DNA from: Saxidomus purpurata
Taxonomy: Eukaryota > Mollusca > Bivalvia > Venerida > Veneridae
Assembly (NCBI GenBank): GCA_022818135.1
Contig: JAFMSR010000015.1
Span: 24,256,627 to 24,320,626, forward strand
Direction of reading: 5' to 3'
DNA: 64,000 nucleotides
Position numbers and translations under genes: made by a program. This document shows positions 33,721-45,375 of the stretch, piece after piece. Every line of letters begins with the position of its first letter. Within the stretch, counting starts at the first letter, position 1. The notes below the pieces were generated by a model. The model ran no database searches. It was not told where the DNA came from and worked only from the letters and a program-made list of their open reading frames with translations.

Positions 33721-34440
33721 GGATGGTTGAATGTCCGTCGTCCGTCCGTCTGTCCGTTCACAATTAGTTTAGTTTATACTAATTTATTTTAGCTCGATTG
33801 TAAAGAAGTTTGTAGCTTATCGAGTCACTCTCGAGTCCGCTTCCTGAAAAAACCAGTACTGGTGTCATATGAGGAAGTACGGTCGTGACCCCAATGAGAC
33901 TCGAACCCGCAACCTCCGGGATGAGCGGCCAACACCTTAACCTCTACACAACCGCTCCCCTCGTTCACAATTAGTTTGTTTACACTATACATCTACATTT
34001 TTGAAACAATCATTATAAAACTTGAACACAATGTATATGGCCACAAGACTGCGGATGAGTTCGATTATGGACTTGATCGGATCAGTACTTCCTGAATTAC
34101 GGCCCCTGATTTAACAAAAAATGCAAGATTTAACTATGTTTACACTCTAGCACCTTCATTTTTTCTTTAATCCTTATCATATTTACAGAGAATGTGTATG
34201 ACCATAAGATCTTGGATGAGTTAAATCATGGGCTTGATCAAAGTAGTTCTTCTAGAGTTATGGCCCTTGAATTAACAAACATTGCAATATATAACTGTTT
34301 ACACTCTAGCACCTTAAATTTTTCACTTATCCTAATTATATTTACAGAGAATGTGAATGACCGTTAAATCTCGGATGAGTTCAGTTATGGGCTTGGTTCT
34401 TCCAGAGTTATGGCCCTTGATTTAACAACAAACTTCACTT
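33721..34440 (+). repeat. ~155 bp tandem repeat with GTCCGTCCGTCTGTCC head, split by a SINE
   Basis: Units around TTATGGCCCTTGAATTAACA and TACACTCTAGCACCTT recur near 34097, 34258 and 34409. The GTCCGTCCGTCTGTCC stretch at 33740-33755 begins the repeat. The SINE at 33771-33962 is inserted near that start. Confidence 0.75.
33771..33962 (-). mobile_element. tRNA-derived SINE, copy 2, with 15 bp target duplication
   Basis: Perfect direct repeats GTTCACAATTAGTTT at 33756-33770 and 33963-33977 bracket a 192 bp element. On the minus strand the head is GGGAGCGGTTGTGTAGAGG (A-box region), then GAGGTTGCGGGTTCGAGTC (B-box). The body is shared with 18321-18505 and ends in ATCGAGCTAAAATAAATTAG. The structure is Pol III head plus unrelated body. 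Confidence 0.85.
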
Positions 34441-34712
34441 TGCTCTCTGGTCGAAAACACCGTAAGCCGCAGGATTATTTTTCTTTCAATTGAATTACTG
34501 AGAAAATACGGACTCATACGAAGGTACAAGGTTTGGGGGCTCCCATGGGTATCGTCTGTTTGTCATTTATAAATATAACAACAATATTTTGAGAAAAATT
34601 CAGGTAATTTTCTTGTCTTCCAAATAAATCTGCGGCTCGGGTTATATCAATTCAAACAGGCTATACGAGGCCGTATACCCCTTCATACGTATATGAATCT
34701 GTATAACTAATA
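34441..34712 (+). mobile_element. Dispersed element related to the 50.8-51.2 kb palindrome
   Basis: The segment from TTTGCTCTCTGGTCGAAAAC through CGTAAGCCGCAGGATTA, AATTACTGAGAAAA and ATACGAAGGTA to CAGGCTATACGAG and GAATCTGTATAAC matches 51200-50910 in inverted orientation with moderate divergence. Only one arm of the palindrome found at 50829-50966 is present here. It is non-coding. Confidence 0.7.
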
Positions 34713-35230
34713 ATATAGGAACAACTTTAAAAATCTTTATATCTGAAACCACAAGAGCCAGAGCTCAGTTATTTAGCATGTGGGATTACCTAGTGGACCT
34801 CTACTAAGATTGTTAAAATTAAGAACCGAGGGTCAAATTTCACCCCGCCCAGGGGTCATTAGTTTTTATATAATGCTTTGTAGGAAAAATAAAAAAAAAA
34901 AAAACCTTCTTCTCTGAAACCACAAGACCTAGAGCCTAGATATTAACATGTGACATCTCCAAATAGACCTCTACTAAGAGTGTTCAAATTATGACCCCCA
35001 CCCCGGCTCAAAATTGACCCCGCCCGGTGGTCTCTTGATTTAACATAGATATATATAGGAAAGAATTTTAAAATCTTTATCTCTGAAACCGCAAGGCCAA
35101 GAGCTTAGATATTTGGCATGTATCATTGCCTAGAAGACATCTACCAAGAGTGCTAAAATCATGTCCCCCAGGTAAATATTGACCCTTTCTGTTTTGATGA
35201 CCTTGTATTATAATCAGAAATAAGGTCAAA
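34713..35230 (-). repeat. ~170 bp tandem repeat, CTCTGAAACCACAAG family
   Basis: ATCTCTGAAACCACAAG-type motifs recur near 34735, 34907 and 35077, each followed by GAGCT.AGATATTT.GCATGT, then CTAGTGGACCTCTAC and ATTGACCCCGCCC. It is the same family as 45480-45960, in opposite orientation. Confidence 0.8.
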
Positions 35231-36719
35231 TTTCAGTTGATACCAAACACTAACGTAGACTAGAGAGGTTTTTTATAGTATGCTCCCACCTTAACAGACA
35301 CCATTGTACCATTATCCGGAAAGTTGTTTTATAAATGGTGTTGTTTTTTTTGTGGGGGAGGGGGGGGGGTTAGGCTGTAGTAAATGTGGTGTTTTACTTC
35401 TAATGATTTCCAATTACAAATCAATTAATGTATTTGGCTTCTCCCGTTGATAGGCAGCACCTATAGTTATTATTGTGTACTTTTTGCATGTATATTACTT
35501 TTACGTGGTATGTAACACGTCTGTAGTGTGGGAACCAGACGGAGACTCCAATCGTATGCACCGGTGCGTGTTGGAGAAAATAGCCGTTGCAACTTTTTTA
35601 TATAAACATTAAGTAAGCGCATAATATAACAAGAAAAACTGTGATACTACGTGTCACAGCGGGCCTACAAACAAAGCTTTCATGTAAATATTTTGAAACA
35701 AGAGATGCAAATTAAGTTTACAGACTTTATAACAGAGACAGAATAAATAAATTTATATTCTAGGTTTGTGTAAAGCAAATACTTGACCATCTGGTTTGTG
35801 CATTTACAATTTAGTAACTGTTTCTCATTTATATTGTATCATTTATGACTTAAAAAGAATCAAAAACGTATTCATGAAAACATTTTCAATAATCTTTACG
35901 CTCTTGCCGTCATTTTTTCATCAGGATTTATTAGATTGTATATACGATCCCTGTTTCCATTCAGCGATAATTAAAACAAAGTTAACGCAGCAAATTTGGC
36001 TACCTGCCAGTGTATTGCTGTTAACCAGTCTGATAACATAAGATATTTGATTAAAATAGAACGTCAGTGATTGTACAGTGATACTTCCATTCAAAAATAG
36101 ACTGAAGTGTGATTGTTAACTTTAAATCAAAATTCTAACATGACTCACGATTTTGTCTCTATATACAAAGAGTAGAAAAATTATGTTATATTAAACCATA
36201 AACAACGCGGGAACCGATGTGCTGTAAACATGACGTCATATTGCACCGCATGACGTTAAATGAGCGTTCGCGTAGAAAATGACACTTTGCATTTATTCAC
36301 TTTTTGTAGTATCTGGTCATGTTAGAATCGAAATAACATCCTTTTCAGCGTTGTTATCGTCTAATAAACAACTAACACCGCTGGAACGGATGTTATTCCA
36401 TAAATAATAACCCGATACCGGAAGATACCGGTATGTTTGACCGATATCGGTTTTTATACTGGTCGAACAATAAAAACGTTTCACTACTTCTTAAACATAA
36501 GCATACAAAATAATTTGACGTTTACATGGATAGAAATATCAATTTTTTGACAACTTTAAAGCTACACAATGCACAATGGTTTTAACCCGTTCTTCATCGT
36601 ACCTTCCGAGACGATTTTCATTTATTTCATGACATTTTGTTCAAAGAACTATACACTACTTCACTTACATGTTACATTTCCAACCACGTATTAAATATAG
36701 CGGGCCCGCAGTAATGTGT
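35231..36719. other. Unassigned region with G-run and hairpin repeat copy
   Basis: Contains a G-rich run (GGGGGAGGGGGGGGG, 35354-35368), the second copy of the AACAAGAAAAACTGTGATAC hairpin repeat (35628-35695), and ATACCGG-type inverted motifs at 36410-36470. The ORF 35796-36041 is unrecognised. Confidence 0.4.
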
Positions 36720-36820
36720 TCACACCGTATAACGAGTACGCACATAATATAATAATGTTTTCACACTATATAATAACGTTTGCACATAGTATAATAATGT
36801 GTTCACACCATATTAGACCT
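36720..36820. repeat. TTCACAC-TATAATAA minisatellite, array 1
   Basis: Units of about 28 bp, TATAATAATGTGTTCACACC, repeat three to four times. A related array is at 39790-39990. Confidence 0.75.
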
Positions 36821-37093
36821 TTCTAACTTAAACGTAATCCGTAAATGCAATACGTACTTAATAATATTGGGGATTTCTCAAACAACACAACTTCCATTTT
36901 CCAGTTCAGTTTTGCGGGCGTTAATTTTGGCTACATTGATTGTGCCAAAAAAATCAACGCATATATAAATCGCTGCAGTTGCACCGCCAACATGTAACCT
37001 TAAAAAAATAGAGGGTATGAAATTCAAAGGGAGGTAACAGCTGCATCATGACATGATTGTTACTTGATTGTAGGAATGAAGTATGAGGAATAC
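36821..37093. other. Unassigned
   Basis: Short AT-rich gap before the second ~740 bp repeat. Confidence 0.4.
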
Positions 37094-37830
37094 AAGCTAT
37101 AGCATTCCAAAAGTTCCCTCTAGGGCACATCTTTCTATATATATATATTATTGAAGTACAAACTGCGACAGTCTAAGCGAATTTAGGCATTAGTACCTAC
37201 AATATTTAATACTCCACGCACCTGTTACTACATCACGCTAAATCTGCTTTTATATGGTCACATGGTATGTTCGCGCCAATACTTCCAGCAACAATATTTC
37301 TACGCTATACAAACGATATGTAAATTAACATTCTTTCAGCTATTTGTCAAACTCATAATGCAAAAGCAAACGCATTGTCGGGCGATTTCTGCAAGTCCAA
37401 CGTGCAATAGACTATTGTGTATATGTGTGCAATAGCTTACCTAGCCCTAGCCTAATTCATTTGGCGTTTCAGTATGACCCCTTACACAGATCTGATATTT
37501 TATAACTGTCACACCATTTTGTAGAAGGCGGACAGCTATTAAATGTCAACCTGTAAAATCGGTTTGCCTTTGAAGTGCAAATAGTGAGACTATAGCTTAC
37601 CCAGTGAAGTTACCACATAAAGGGAAATAACCACAGTAACGTAAACATGTAGCGTGTACGAAAAAGAACGGCTATATTGGTTGTTAGTTGGTTCCATCTA
37701 ATTTTCAAAATAACAACGTTTATTTATAACGGAAACACACCGAAAAACGGCTTATGTGCTGCATTGTTCAGTCAAGTGTGTCTGTACAAATCTAAGTGTC
37801 CCTTCCTTGGAAGGAACAATAAATAATATA
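37094..37830. mobile_element. ~740 bp dispersed repeat, copy 2
   Basis: Co-linear with 2812-3550 with few substitutions and small indels. Contains the stem-loop motif copy 4 at 37524-37571 (GAAGGC with GCCTTT, one wobble pair). Non-coding. Confidence 0.75.
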
Positions 37831-38039
37831 TATTATTATTTAATTTCTTTTACATGTATTACTGAAAATAAACAAAGTTATCGGAAGAAAACAGCAGAAA
37901 ATGTTCATCATTAGTATATGTTAAGTTCTGATCGAAAGTAGAAACTCTCAATTGAATTGATACTAGAATGCAATGGAATCCATTATTTTACAAAGCGAAA
38001 ATAATGCCTAGTTTCTCTGATATGGAAAGCCATTTTACC

Positions 38040-38720
38040 ATTTTATCCAAAAAGAGATATCTCCTAAAATAGGGTAGTTATGTCTTAAATTCAGAGATTT
38101 CTCTTTAAATCAAGAGATATCTTTCTTTGAATAGATACATTATTTATGTAGTTTTTAGAGATATCTCTCAAGTAGAAAGATATCTCTCAAATGATGTTAA
38201 ACAAATATTTCTGTAAGTAGAAGAGATATCTCTAAAAGTTTAGCAGATATCTTTCTGTGATGCAAATATATATCTTAGCGTAGAAGTGATATATCTATAG
38301 AAATAAGAGAGATATCTCTTTTACTATTTGATCAAAAAGGATATATCTATCCGATTTCATAGAGATATCTCCTGGAATAGGGGGATATGTTTAAAATTCA
38401 GCGATATCTCTGTTAATCTTTCTTTTAATACAGATATCTCATGTTTTGAAAGACATCTCCCAAAATTGAAAACTGAAAAGAGATATCTGTTTGAAACAGA
38501 GAGATATCTCTTTAACTAAGAGCAACATCGCTGTAACTTTGAGAGATACCTTTCAAAAGTAGTAAGATATCTCTCAAATAATGTTAAATAGATATCTGTG
38601 TAGATATCACTAAAACGTCCAGGAGACATTTTTTTATGTAATACAAAGATGTATCTAAGCGTGAAAGAGTTATCTCTATTAAAACGAAAAGTATTTTTCT
38701 GAAATTATAGAGATATCTTT
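38040..38720. repeat. AGAGATATCTCT palindrome array
   Basis: Over twenty exact or near copies of the self-complementary AGAGATATCTCT core lie 20-40 bases apart. Longer blocks repeat at about 315 bp (AGATATCTCCTAAAATAGGG at 38056 against AGATATCTCCTGGAATAGGG at 38363). The spacers are AT-rich and diverged. The ORF 38328-38519 is a by-product. Confidence 0.85.
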
Positions 38721-39789
38721 TTTTGGAATGAATAGTAAAATGGCTTGCTTCACAGCTATTGCAGTAACCTTACGCCGGAAGAGTGGTAGTCAATTTAAGC
38801 ATCTAATATTCCAAGAATTTCCTGTCCGCGATATGCTTTACATTTTATTTTGGCGGTTGTTGCGATTACGGCAAGTTTACGACATATTCAAAACAGATAA
38901 AACTATTTGCACCGCAACATTTAAAGCGTTATACAGTGTTTAAAAATCATTTCAGTCATGTACAGCGTTTCTGATTTAGCTATGTACGTACGTATTGTAC
39001 GCATGATCTACACTAAAATCACGGTTTTTACAAGTTTGTTTGTGCACAGCACCACAGGGATACAAAGTAGTGCTCGCTGAATTATGTTTACTTGTGCAGA
39101 ACCAGTAATGTTTTAATTTATGTATTTAATAAATATCTATATATTTTCATACTATGAATGAGCCAATGATAAGTTTCATTCTTGTAACAGGAACTTCCAT
39201 GTCATATGTACCAAATTTGTATAGATAAACATGGTTTTGTATGTAAAGCGAGTCGGGATTTCCGGGCATTCTTAAAGATACGCTATAGTTCAAGCTAATG
39301 ACAGAAGCTTATATTTTCATATGCATGTGTCCCGGCGGGGGGAAATTCATCCCCATCGACACCCTGTCAGACGTAACGTAAGAGGGACGAAAGTGTCGCA
39401 AGGTTAACAGAATAATTCTGAGATATAAAATAATGGTAGAGCACTCTATAAGAAAGATAACGACGAATTAGTGGATAATCTCAATATGGCCCATTTCCTT
39501 CTGTAGGTGATTGAGAAATGTGTTTGTTTGATCAAACACTAATAATGCTTCAAGCTCATGTATTTAAGACGCAAACCCCTGTGGTATTGTACTATTTTGA
39601 TATTCATAGCTTTTTTTATTACATTTGAGAAAGTTCCTGGTTTTCATTGCAAGTACGGATTAAGTTTCCGTTTACGTTTACTTTTCAGTTTACGGGTCGT
39701 ACCGACTATACCTCGAACGAGGATGGTGGGCCCAATAAGCACAATTACAAACTTTTCAGTTTAAGTAAGAAAGTCTAATAGAAAGTATC
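38721..39789. other. ~1 kb without a recognised gene
   Basis: Two short plus-strand ORFs (38728-38943 and 39558-39764) resemble nothing known to me. A locally GC-rich GTCCCGGCGGGGGG lies at 39329-39342. Confidence 0.4.
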
Positions 39790-39990
39790 GGCATAATAAC
39801 ATAATATGTTCACACAGTATAATGTATGGACACAATATGATAAAGGATGTAAAAAAATGTAATAAATTGTCTACATGATATAAAGATGTATCCACACATT
39901 ATAACAAAAATGTCATAATGTAATTACAAAAGCACAACATATAACGACATACACACATAACATAAATATGTTTGCACAACATATAAAGAA
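39790..39990. repeat. TTCACACAGTATAAT minisatellite, array 2
   Basis: Degenerate units of the type ATAATATGTTCACACAGTAT, related to 36720-36820. Confidence 0.65.
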
Positions 39991-40179
39991 CTTTGTACTT
40001 AATGTTATAAAAACAGACATAATAATAGATTTTTCCGACTTCAAGAGACAATGCCGGCCTTCCATAAATTCATATTTAGTGTTAGCCCTGATGTGACTTC
40101 TTACACTGTCTTTCATTTCAAATGTTACATGCTCAGTAAGGACACTGACGGATATAATACGTGTTATCACACAAACAGC

Positions 40180-40212
40180 TCAAATAAATAAAATAAATAA
40201 ATAAATAAATAA
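40180..40212. repeat. AAAT microsatellite
   Basis: (AAAT)n immediately before the ~170 bp tandem array. It may be the insertion tail or target of that repeat. Confidence 0.8.
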
Positions 40213-41296
40213 CAAGAGCTGTCCCTCACAAGTGACGAATGCCCCGAAAGAGGTGCCTCACAGTCTGTGTCCTCTCCATGTGCTCAATAAATGTGCTATG
40301 TAATTTTAAAATCCTTCCATGCATGACAGAGTAATCATGCATACAGTATTCCATTACTTTAAACACTAAGTGTGACCTTGACCTTTGAGGTAGGGACTTG
40401 GGTCTTGCACACGACACATCCGCTTGATGTGCTAGACTTTGTGCCAAGTTATTTTAAAATCCTTCAAAGCATAATAAAGTTATAGTCCGGACACAAATGT
40501 ATGCATATATACAGGATTCCATTACCTATAAACTCTAAGTGTGACCTTGACCTTTGTGGTAGGGATGTGGGTCTTGCACCGACACGTCGTCTTGATGTGC
40601 TAGACATTTGTGCCAAATTATTTTAAAATCCTTCAAGGCATGACAAAGTTACAGTCAGGACACGAATGTGTGCAATATGCTTATATAGAGGAATCCATTA
40701 CCTTCAAACTCTAAGTATGACCTTGACCTTTGAGCTAGGGATGTGGGTCTTGCACACGACACGTCGTCTTGATGTGCTAGACATTTGTGCCTAGTTATTT
40801 TAAAATCCTTCAATGCATGACAAAGTTACAGTCCGGACACGAATGTGTGCATATATGCTTATATAGAGGAATCCATTACCTTCAAACTCTAAGTATGACC
40901 TTGACCTTTGAGCTAGGGACGTGGGTCTTGCACGCGACACGTCGTCTTGATGTGCTAGACATGTGTGCCTAGTTATTTTAAAATCCTTCAATGCATGACA
41001 AAGTTACAGTCCGGACACGAATGTGTGCTATATAGAGGATTCCATAACCTTCATACTCCAAGTGTGACCTTCACCTTTGAGGTAGGGATGTGGGTCTTGC
41101 ACGCGACACGTCGTCTTGAGTGCTAGACAGTGTGCCAAGTTTTTTAAAATCCTTCAATGCATGACAAAGTTACAGTCCGGACACGAATTTGAAGGGGGAC
41201 CACGGACGGACGGACAGACGGACAGACGGACGGACGGACAGACGGACAGACGGACAGACGGTGCGATTTTAATATGCCACCCTTCGGGGGCATAAA
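40213..41296. repeat. ~170 bp tandem array with GGACGGACAGAC tail
   Basis: ATTTTAAAATCCTTCAATGC recurs near 40450, 40620, 40797, 40976 and 41142, with TGTGACCTTGACCTTTG and GTGGGTCTTGCACACGACAC in each unit (five to six units, period 166-179 bp). It starts AAGAGCTGTCCCTC...AATGCCCCGAAAG. It ends in (GGACGGACAGAC)n and CCTTCGGGGGCATAAAA, so the outer ends form a short inverted repeat. The ORFs 40226-40991 are by-products. Confidence 0.85.
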
Positions 41297-42166
41297 AACT
41301 TACCAAAAGACAAACATTACATGTCTTCAAACCAAACTCTTTAGTGCTGTGCGCGTTTCCGTGGTTCGCAATTCCATAAATACGACCAATGAAATTGGCA
41401 TCAGAATAAAGCTATTAAAATTGCCTGCATTTGCTGGCTCTTTTCTCTAAAAATTGTTTAATGGGGACCATTAAGCCTAAAGTGTTGAAATAAACAGATT
41501 TTAACTGGCCTCAGTGTATTTCTGGGTGAGTCGAGTCCTGAACGGTTAGGAGGTAATCCGCCAATTAAATCTTCTCTGGTTAGCCAAGTGTATGATACAG
41601 TAAGCCGCCATCTTAGAGGTTAGCTTTCTAGCATGACAGGGCTAATGCTATCATTTTTGGGCTAAGTCAGCATTCCTGGCCTAACAGAGTTAGCTGGCCA
41701 TATTTTGTGAGAAAGTATAAAAAGGGATATTTTCGTTCTATTTGGATTCTTTGTTCCGAGTCTAGCTGGTACACGGAGGAAATTGCATCATGTTTGGATT
41801 TAACAGCTGAAAAACTACCATAGATAGAGAAAATAATCTTTAGAAACTGGACAACTTGTTTTGATTACAAAGTGAAGTTAAAATGAACATGTTGTTAAAT
41901 TCCAAAAACTACAACACAAGAGACAAACCAGAGGCTTTGATATTCAACAGCATATCTAAGATTGTCATAGAAATGAAATGTCGTATAGTTGTGAACGTTT
42001 TCATTATTAATCACTAGTTTACGGAACAAAATGTTTTAAAATCTTTTTATTTACTAGATATTGTATTATGCATATATTTTCTTTTTGTGTAATGTAAAGA
42101 TAACAACAGCATACTCCGGTTTTAATTTCTGTTGAGGAAGTTGCGAAAGATCACTGACACCGGGCT
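41297..42166. other. Unassigned 3' flank of the LAMP-family gene
   Basis: A TATA-like TATAAAAAGGGATA lies at 41718-41731 on the plus strand with a CTGG/GCTAG-rich stretch upstream, but no ORF follows it. It could belong to an old retroelement. Nothing further recognised. Confidence 0.35.
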
Positions 42167-42176
42167 TTTATTTATT
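42167..42176 (-). terminator. Polyadenylation signal of the LAMP-family gene
   Basis: AATAAATAAAA on the minus strand follows the TGA stop directly, so the 3' UTR can be very short unless a later signal is used. Confidence 0.5.
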
Positions 42177-42333
42177 CATGTGTATCCGTATTTATGACCT
42201 TTGACCTTTGTGAAGAGAATATACAACAAAACAACAAGGACAATCATCACACCGAGTGCAATCCCGACGGACACTGCGGCAGCTTTGTTCGTTTCTGGTT
42301 CCGGGGAATTTGATAATATGCATTTCTCTACAT
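42176..42333 (-). CDS. LAMP: LAMP-family protein, last coding exon (TM and cytosolic tail)
   Basis: The acceptor TTTCTATTGCAG precedes the exon and the stop TGA is at 42176-42178. It is read in the phase left by the previous exon (one base carried over). It encodes VEKCILSNSPEPETNKAA, a hydrophobic segment (AAAVSVGIALGVMIVLVVLL plus YILF) and the tail TKVKGHKYGYT. The Cys closes the last disulfide of the LAMP luminal domain. A single membrane span followed by a tail of about ten residues with a Gly-Tyr matches lysosome-associated membrane glycoproteins, where a GYxx-hydrophobic signal drives lysosomal sorting. Here the tail ends one residue after GY, so the classical four-residue signal is incomplete. 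Confidence 0.85.
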
Positions 42334-43236
42334 CTGCAATAGAAAAAAAATCATTTCCAGTTTTTTAAACGAGGGGTTAAAACCAAAGGTACAATGTGTA
42401 TAAAAAATAAAAAAGGCTCGTGGTACCTTTTAGTTTGAAAACCGCGGGGATCACGTGACTTTCATTGTAACTGGGACGGACGAAATGGCCGTTTAATTTC
42501 GTAGCTGCGGACAAATTTTGTCAGATGTTTAAGTAGTTTCACGTTGCATTGTCTCCCAACACTAACTTGTGCGGAATGTATTGCCGATTCTTTTTTATTG
42601 CACTACCTTGACCTACACAATTTGGCGGCATAACGACCCGTTTGTCATAAGCAATACAGAAATGGCAAAGGTAGAGCCAACGTTAAGGTTTTGTGACGGA
42701 CGGACCGACGAACAAAGCGATCCGTATGTAACTCCCTTTTCTCCGTAAGGGCGACACAAAAAGAACTTTTAGATTAAAAGAGATAAATAGTGAGGACTCC
42801 GTCAATAGCAAAGATGTAATCATATAATGAGGACTTCTTCAATCACACTGAGATTTGTCTCTCTTTTTTGTCCTAAAAACCTATATACCCCCATGTCTCC
42901 GAAGTGATTTAAGCATTCCGTTGCACGCATCGTAGAAGTAAGGACAGGGTTTCTGTCCTCACTTTTTAGCTCGTCTGATTTTTTGAGAGAAAAAAATGAT
43001 GTCACTAGATTGTCATCGTCATCGTCGGCGGCGCTGGTTATGTTAACGTTGATTATAACTTTGCCATTTCTAAAGATTTCTTCATCAAACTTTTAAATTG
43101 TACTGTTTATGACAAAAGTGTTATGATGCTGCCAAATAGTGTAGGTCAAGGTCAGATTTGACAAAGTTATTCCTCTTTTTGTTCTTAAATTCTGTCACAA
43201 AAACTTAACGTTGGCTTTAACTTTGCCATTTCTTAA
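42334..43236. other. Intron sequence with ~165 bp tandem repeat
   Basis: Holds a GACGGACCGACGAACAAAG...AAGGGCGACAC repeat tail (42696-42760) and a unit running GTTAACGTTGATTATAACTT to GTCAGATTTGAC (43038-43170). A second unit starts at 43204 and is cut by the TTAA element at 43236, resuming at 46605. The ORFs 42820-43383 are by-products. Confidence 0.6.
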
Positions 43237-43671
43237 AGGTCCCATGGATTGACAATTTCCCCGTTTAACATTTTGTAAGCCATTTGTAAACAAAGTGCAC
43301 TGAACCCAGTTGGGCGGAAATTTCCGACAAGAAACGTGTTTATTGGGACATAAATCACCAATACGAATTGGCCGGTATTTCACAGAAACACAAATATTAT
43401 GATCCTCGGCGACTTCCGTAAAATATCAGAAAAGTTCGCGTGTGACGTCATTCCAAGTACTCGATAAAGATCCGCCACATTGATTATAGAAAACAAGCAT
43501 ACAGAACTCAGTGTAAAAACACGATTAACTTACTATTTATATTAATTTTGTGAAATGGGAGGTGTGTTGTGGGATGACGCAGGAATAAGCGGAGTGGAAG
43601 AATAAGCCTGCATCAGTCCCCTAGGGACTCTAACATGAAAAGTCAGTGGTTAAGACAATATAGGGACGAAC

Positions 43672-43828
43672 CACAGTCACATGAAATTTGGACCCCGAAA
43701 AGTCATTTTTATAAAACACTCCGGACCGACTATCAAGCATATATAATACGTATTATATATGTTTGATAGTTGGTCCGGGGTGTTTCATAAAAAATGACTT
43801 TTCGGGGTTCAAACTTCATGTGACTGTG
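43672..43828. mobile_element. 157 bp hairpin MITE with 8 bp target duplication (hAT-like)
   Basis: GGACGAAC at 43664-43671 and 43829-43836 flanks an almost perfect palindrome starting CACAGTCACATGAAATTTGG and ending AACTTCATGTGACTGTG. The arms are about 75 bp with the centre at AATACGTATT. The 8 bp duplication and CA...TG ends fit hAT-type non-autonomous elements. It is nested inside the TTAA element. Confidence 0.9.
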
Positions 43829-45229
43829 GGACGAACGTTTCTAGAATAGCGACTGCGTGGAACGATCCAAGCGATTCAAAGTCCGCTCAATCGCTCATGA
43901 ACGACAAGAAAAGACAGATAATGTGTTTTAAATTCGGCCTTTGTAGAATGATCTCGATCTATTTATTATAATTATTTTATTTAGGCATAAATTTCTGATA
44001 TTAAGATTAAGAATTTATTCGTTACAAACTTATCCAATCTAGATCTAGATTTTCCCAAGTGCAACTTTTCCAGTTTAACTTAAATCATGCCGAAACACAT
44101 CATATACGAGAATGTTAGGTTGAAACTTTTGTCACAAAATGTATTTTATTAAGGAACAATATGATATTATTTAAGACACAGATTTGTTTTTAAGATCTAG
44201 TCTATATAAAGGGCTGGCATTTATATTCAAAATAATTTCAAAAAATCATACTCTACTAGAAGTTTTAACTTACATGTTGCGGAACACTTCAGTTATCCTT
44301 AAAATCCTTTAAACATTTTAATTATCGCTTTCAATGAAATCAAATTACACAAACAATATCTCATTTTGACAACGTTGCCATGGTAAATAATTAGCGCAGA
44401 TCTAACCATTGAAGGCATTTCAGTTGATCTAGCCCAAAGGCATGCGTCACAACAAAGGATGCGATATGATTTGTTGTTAATTGGCGACCCCCTGCCAGCA
44501 ATCTAACTGGTCAGACATTATTGCATATGGCACACTGGTCAATTGCATTTGATAATTACATAACAATATGCAGAGTGCCCAATTCAAATTACGCAACCTT
44601 TTTTATGTGAACGATCGAGGTAACATATGAATTTATTTATCACTGTGATAAAAACGAACCATATATTTAATGAATGATAAGCCTATATAACGTTTATACA
44701 TATACATTATTTGTCACTAACCTTCGAGTTACATTTATAATGTATGATCAAATCTGCATAAACATATTAGTTAGTCATCTTACATATATACAACTTGGTA
44801 AAAAGCAATTCAGCAAATGAAAGTTTCCATTATAAATGTTCAGAAAATACATCTTTTTGGTTGTTGATGACAAATTTTATGTACTCTAATGAAATGCTTT
44901 TCTATGAGTGAAATTGGACACGTATTTAGGTAGATATCGTGTTTTTATTTAATCTATTAAATTTTTTTTTAATAGATTTGCGTCAAAATTTTGTTTTCAA
45001 CCAATAAAATCGTGAAAACTATTTTGATTTACGTTCTTAAATGAATTATAGGTCTAATTCTTTAAACTACCCACAAGAAAATGTTTCATGAAAAAACAAG
45101 CATAGCAAGCAAGCTTGTGAATTTCTACCTCATTTTAGAATTAGATCGAGCATTTGTGTTCCCATTTTCGGAGGCAAGTTTTAATCGTCATTGGAAATGT
45201 TATCGTCCATAATTGAATACTCTTTACTA

Positions 45230-45262
45230 AATATTTCGGCCTACTGGCCTTCTTCACTAAGA
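45230..45262 (-). ncRNA. Degenerate hammerhead-ribozyme motif
   Basis: The minus strand reads AGTGAAGAAGGCCAGTAGGC followed by CGAAATATT. The hammerhead core is CUGANGA, stem II, GAAA. Here the stem II GGCC/GGCC with a four-base AGTA loop and the GAAA are intact, while the first core C is replaced by G, which should block cleavage. Hammerheads of this kind are known in terminal repeats of Penelope-like elements and in retrozymes. Confidence 0.45.
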
Positions 45263-45375
45263 ATTCCACATGACTTCTATAACGAACCTGTTTTTCCATT
45301 TTTTTCTTCAGCGTGAATATTCTGTCTGTGTAATCCATCTTTCAAAGGAATGTTTTAATATACTATACACAAACA

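Noticed and set aside
38040..38720. CRISPR-like array (regular short palindromic repeats)
   Set aside because: Repeats are too short and spacers irregular and related to each other; the context is animal DNA, not prokaryotic.
40226..40991. Several ORFs in the 40.2-41.3 kb region
   Set aside because: By-products of the tandem ~170 bp units; frames are not conserved between units.
41718..41731. TATA-box promoter at TATAAAAAGGG
   Set aside because: No downstream ORF, exon or transcript evidence; such strings are common in AT-rich DNA.
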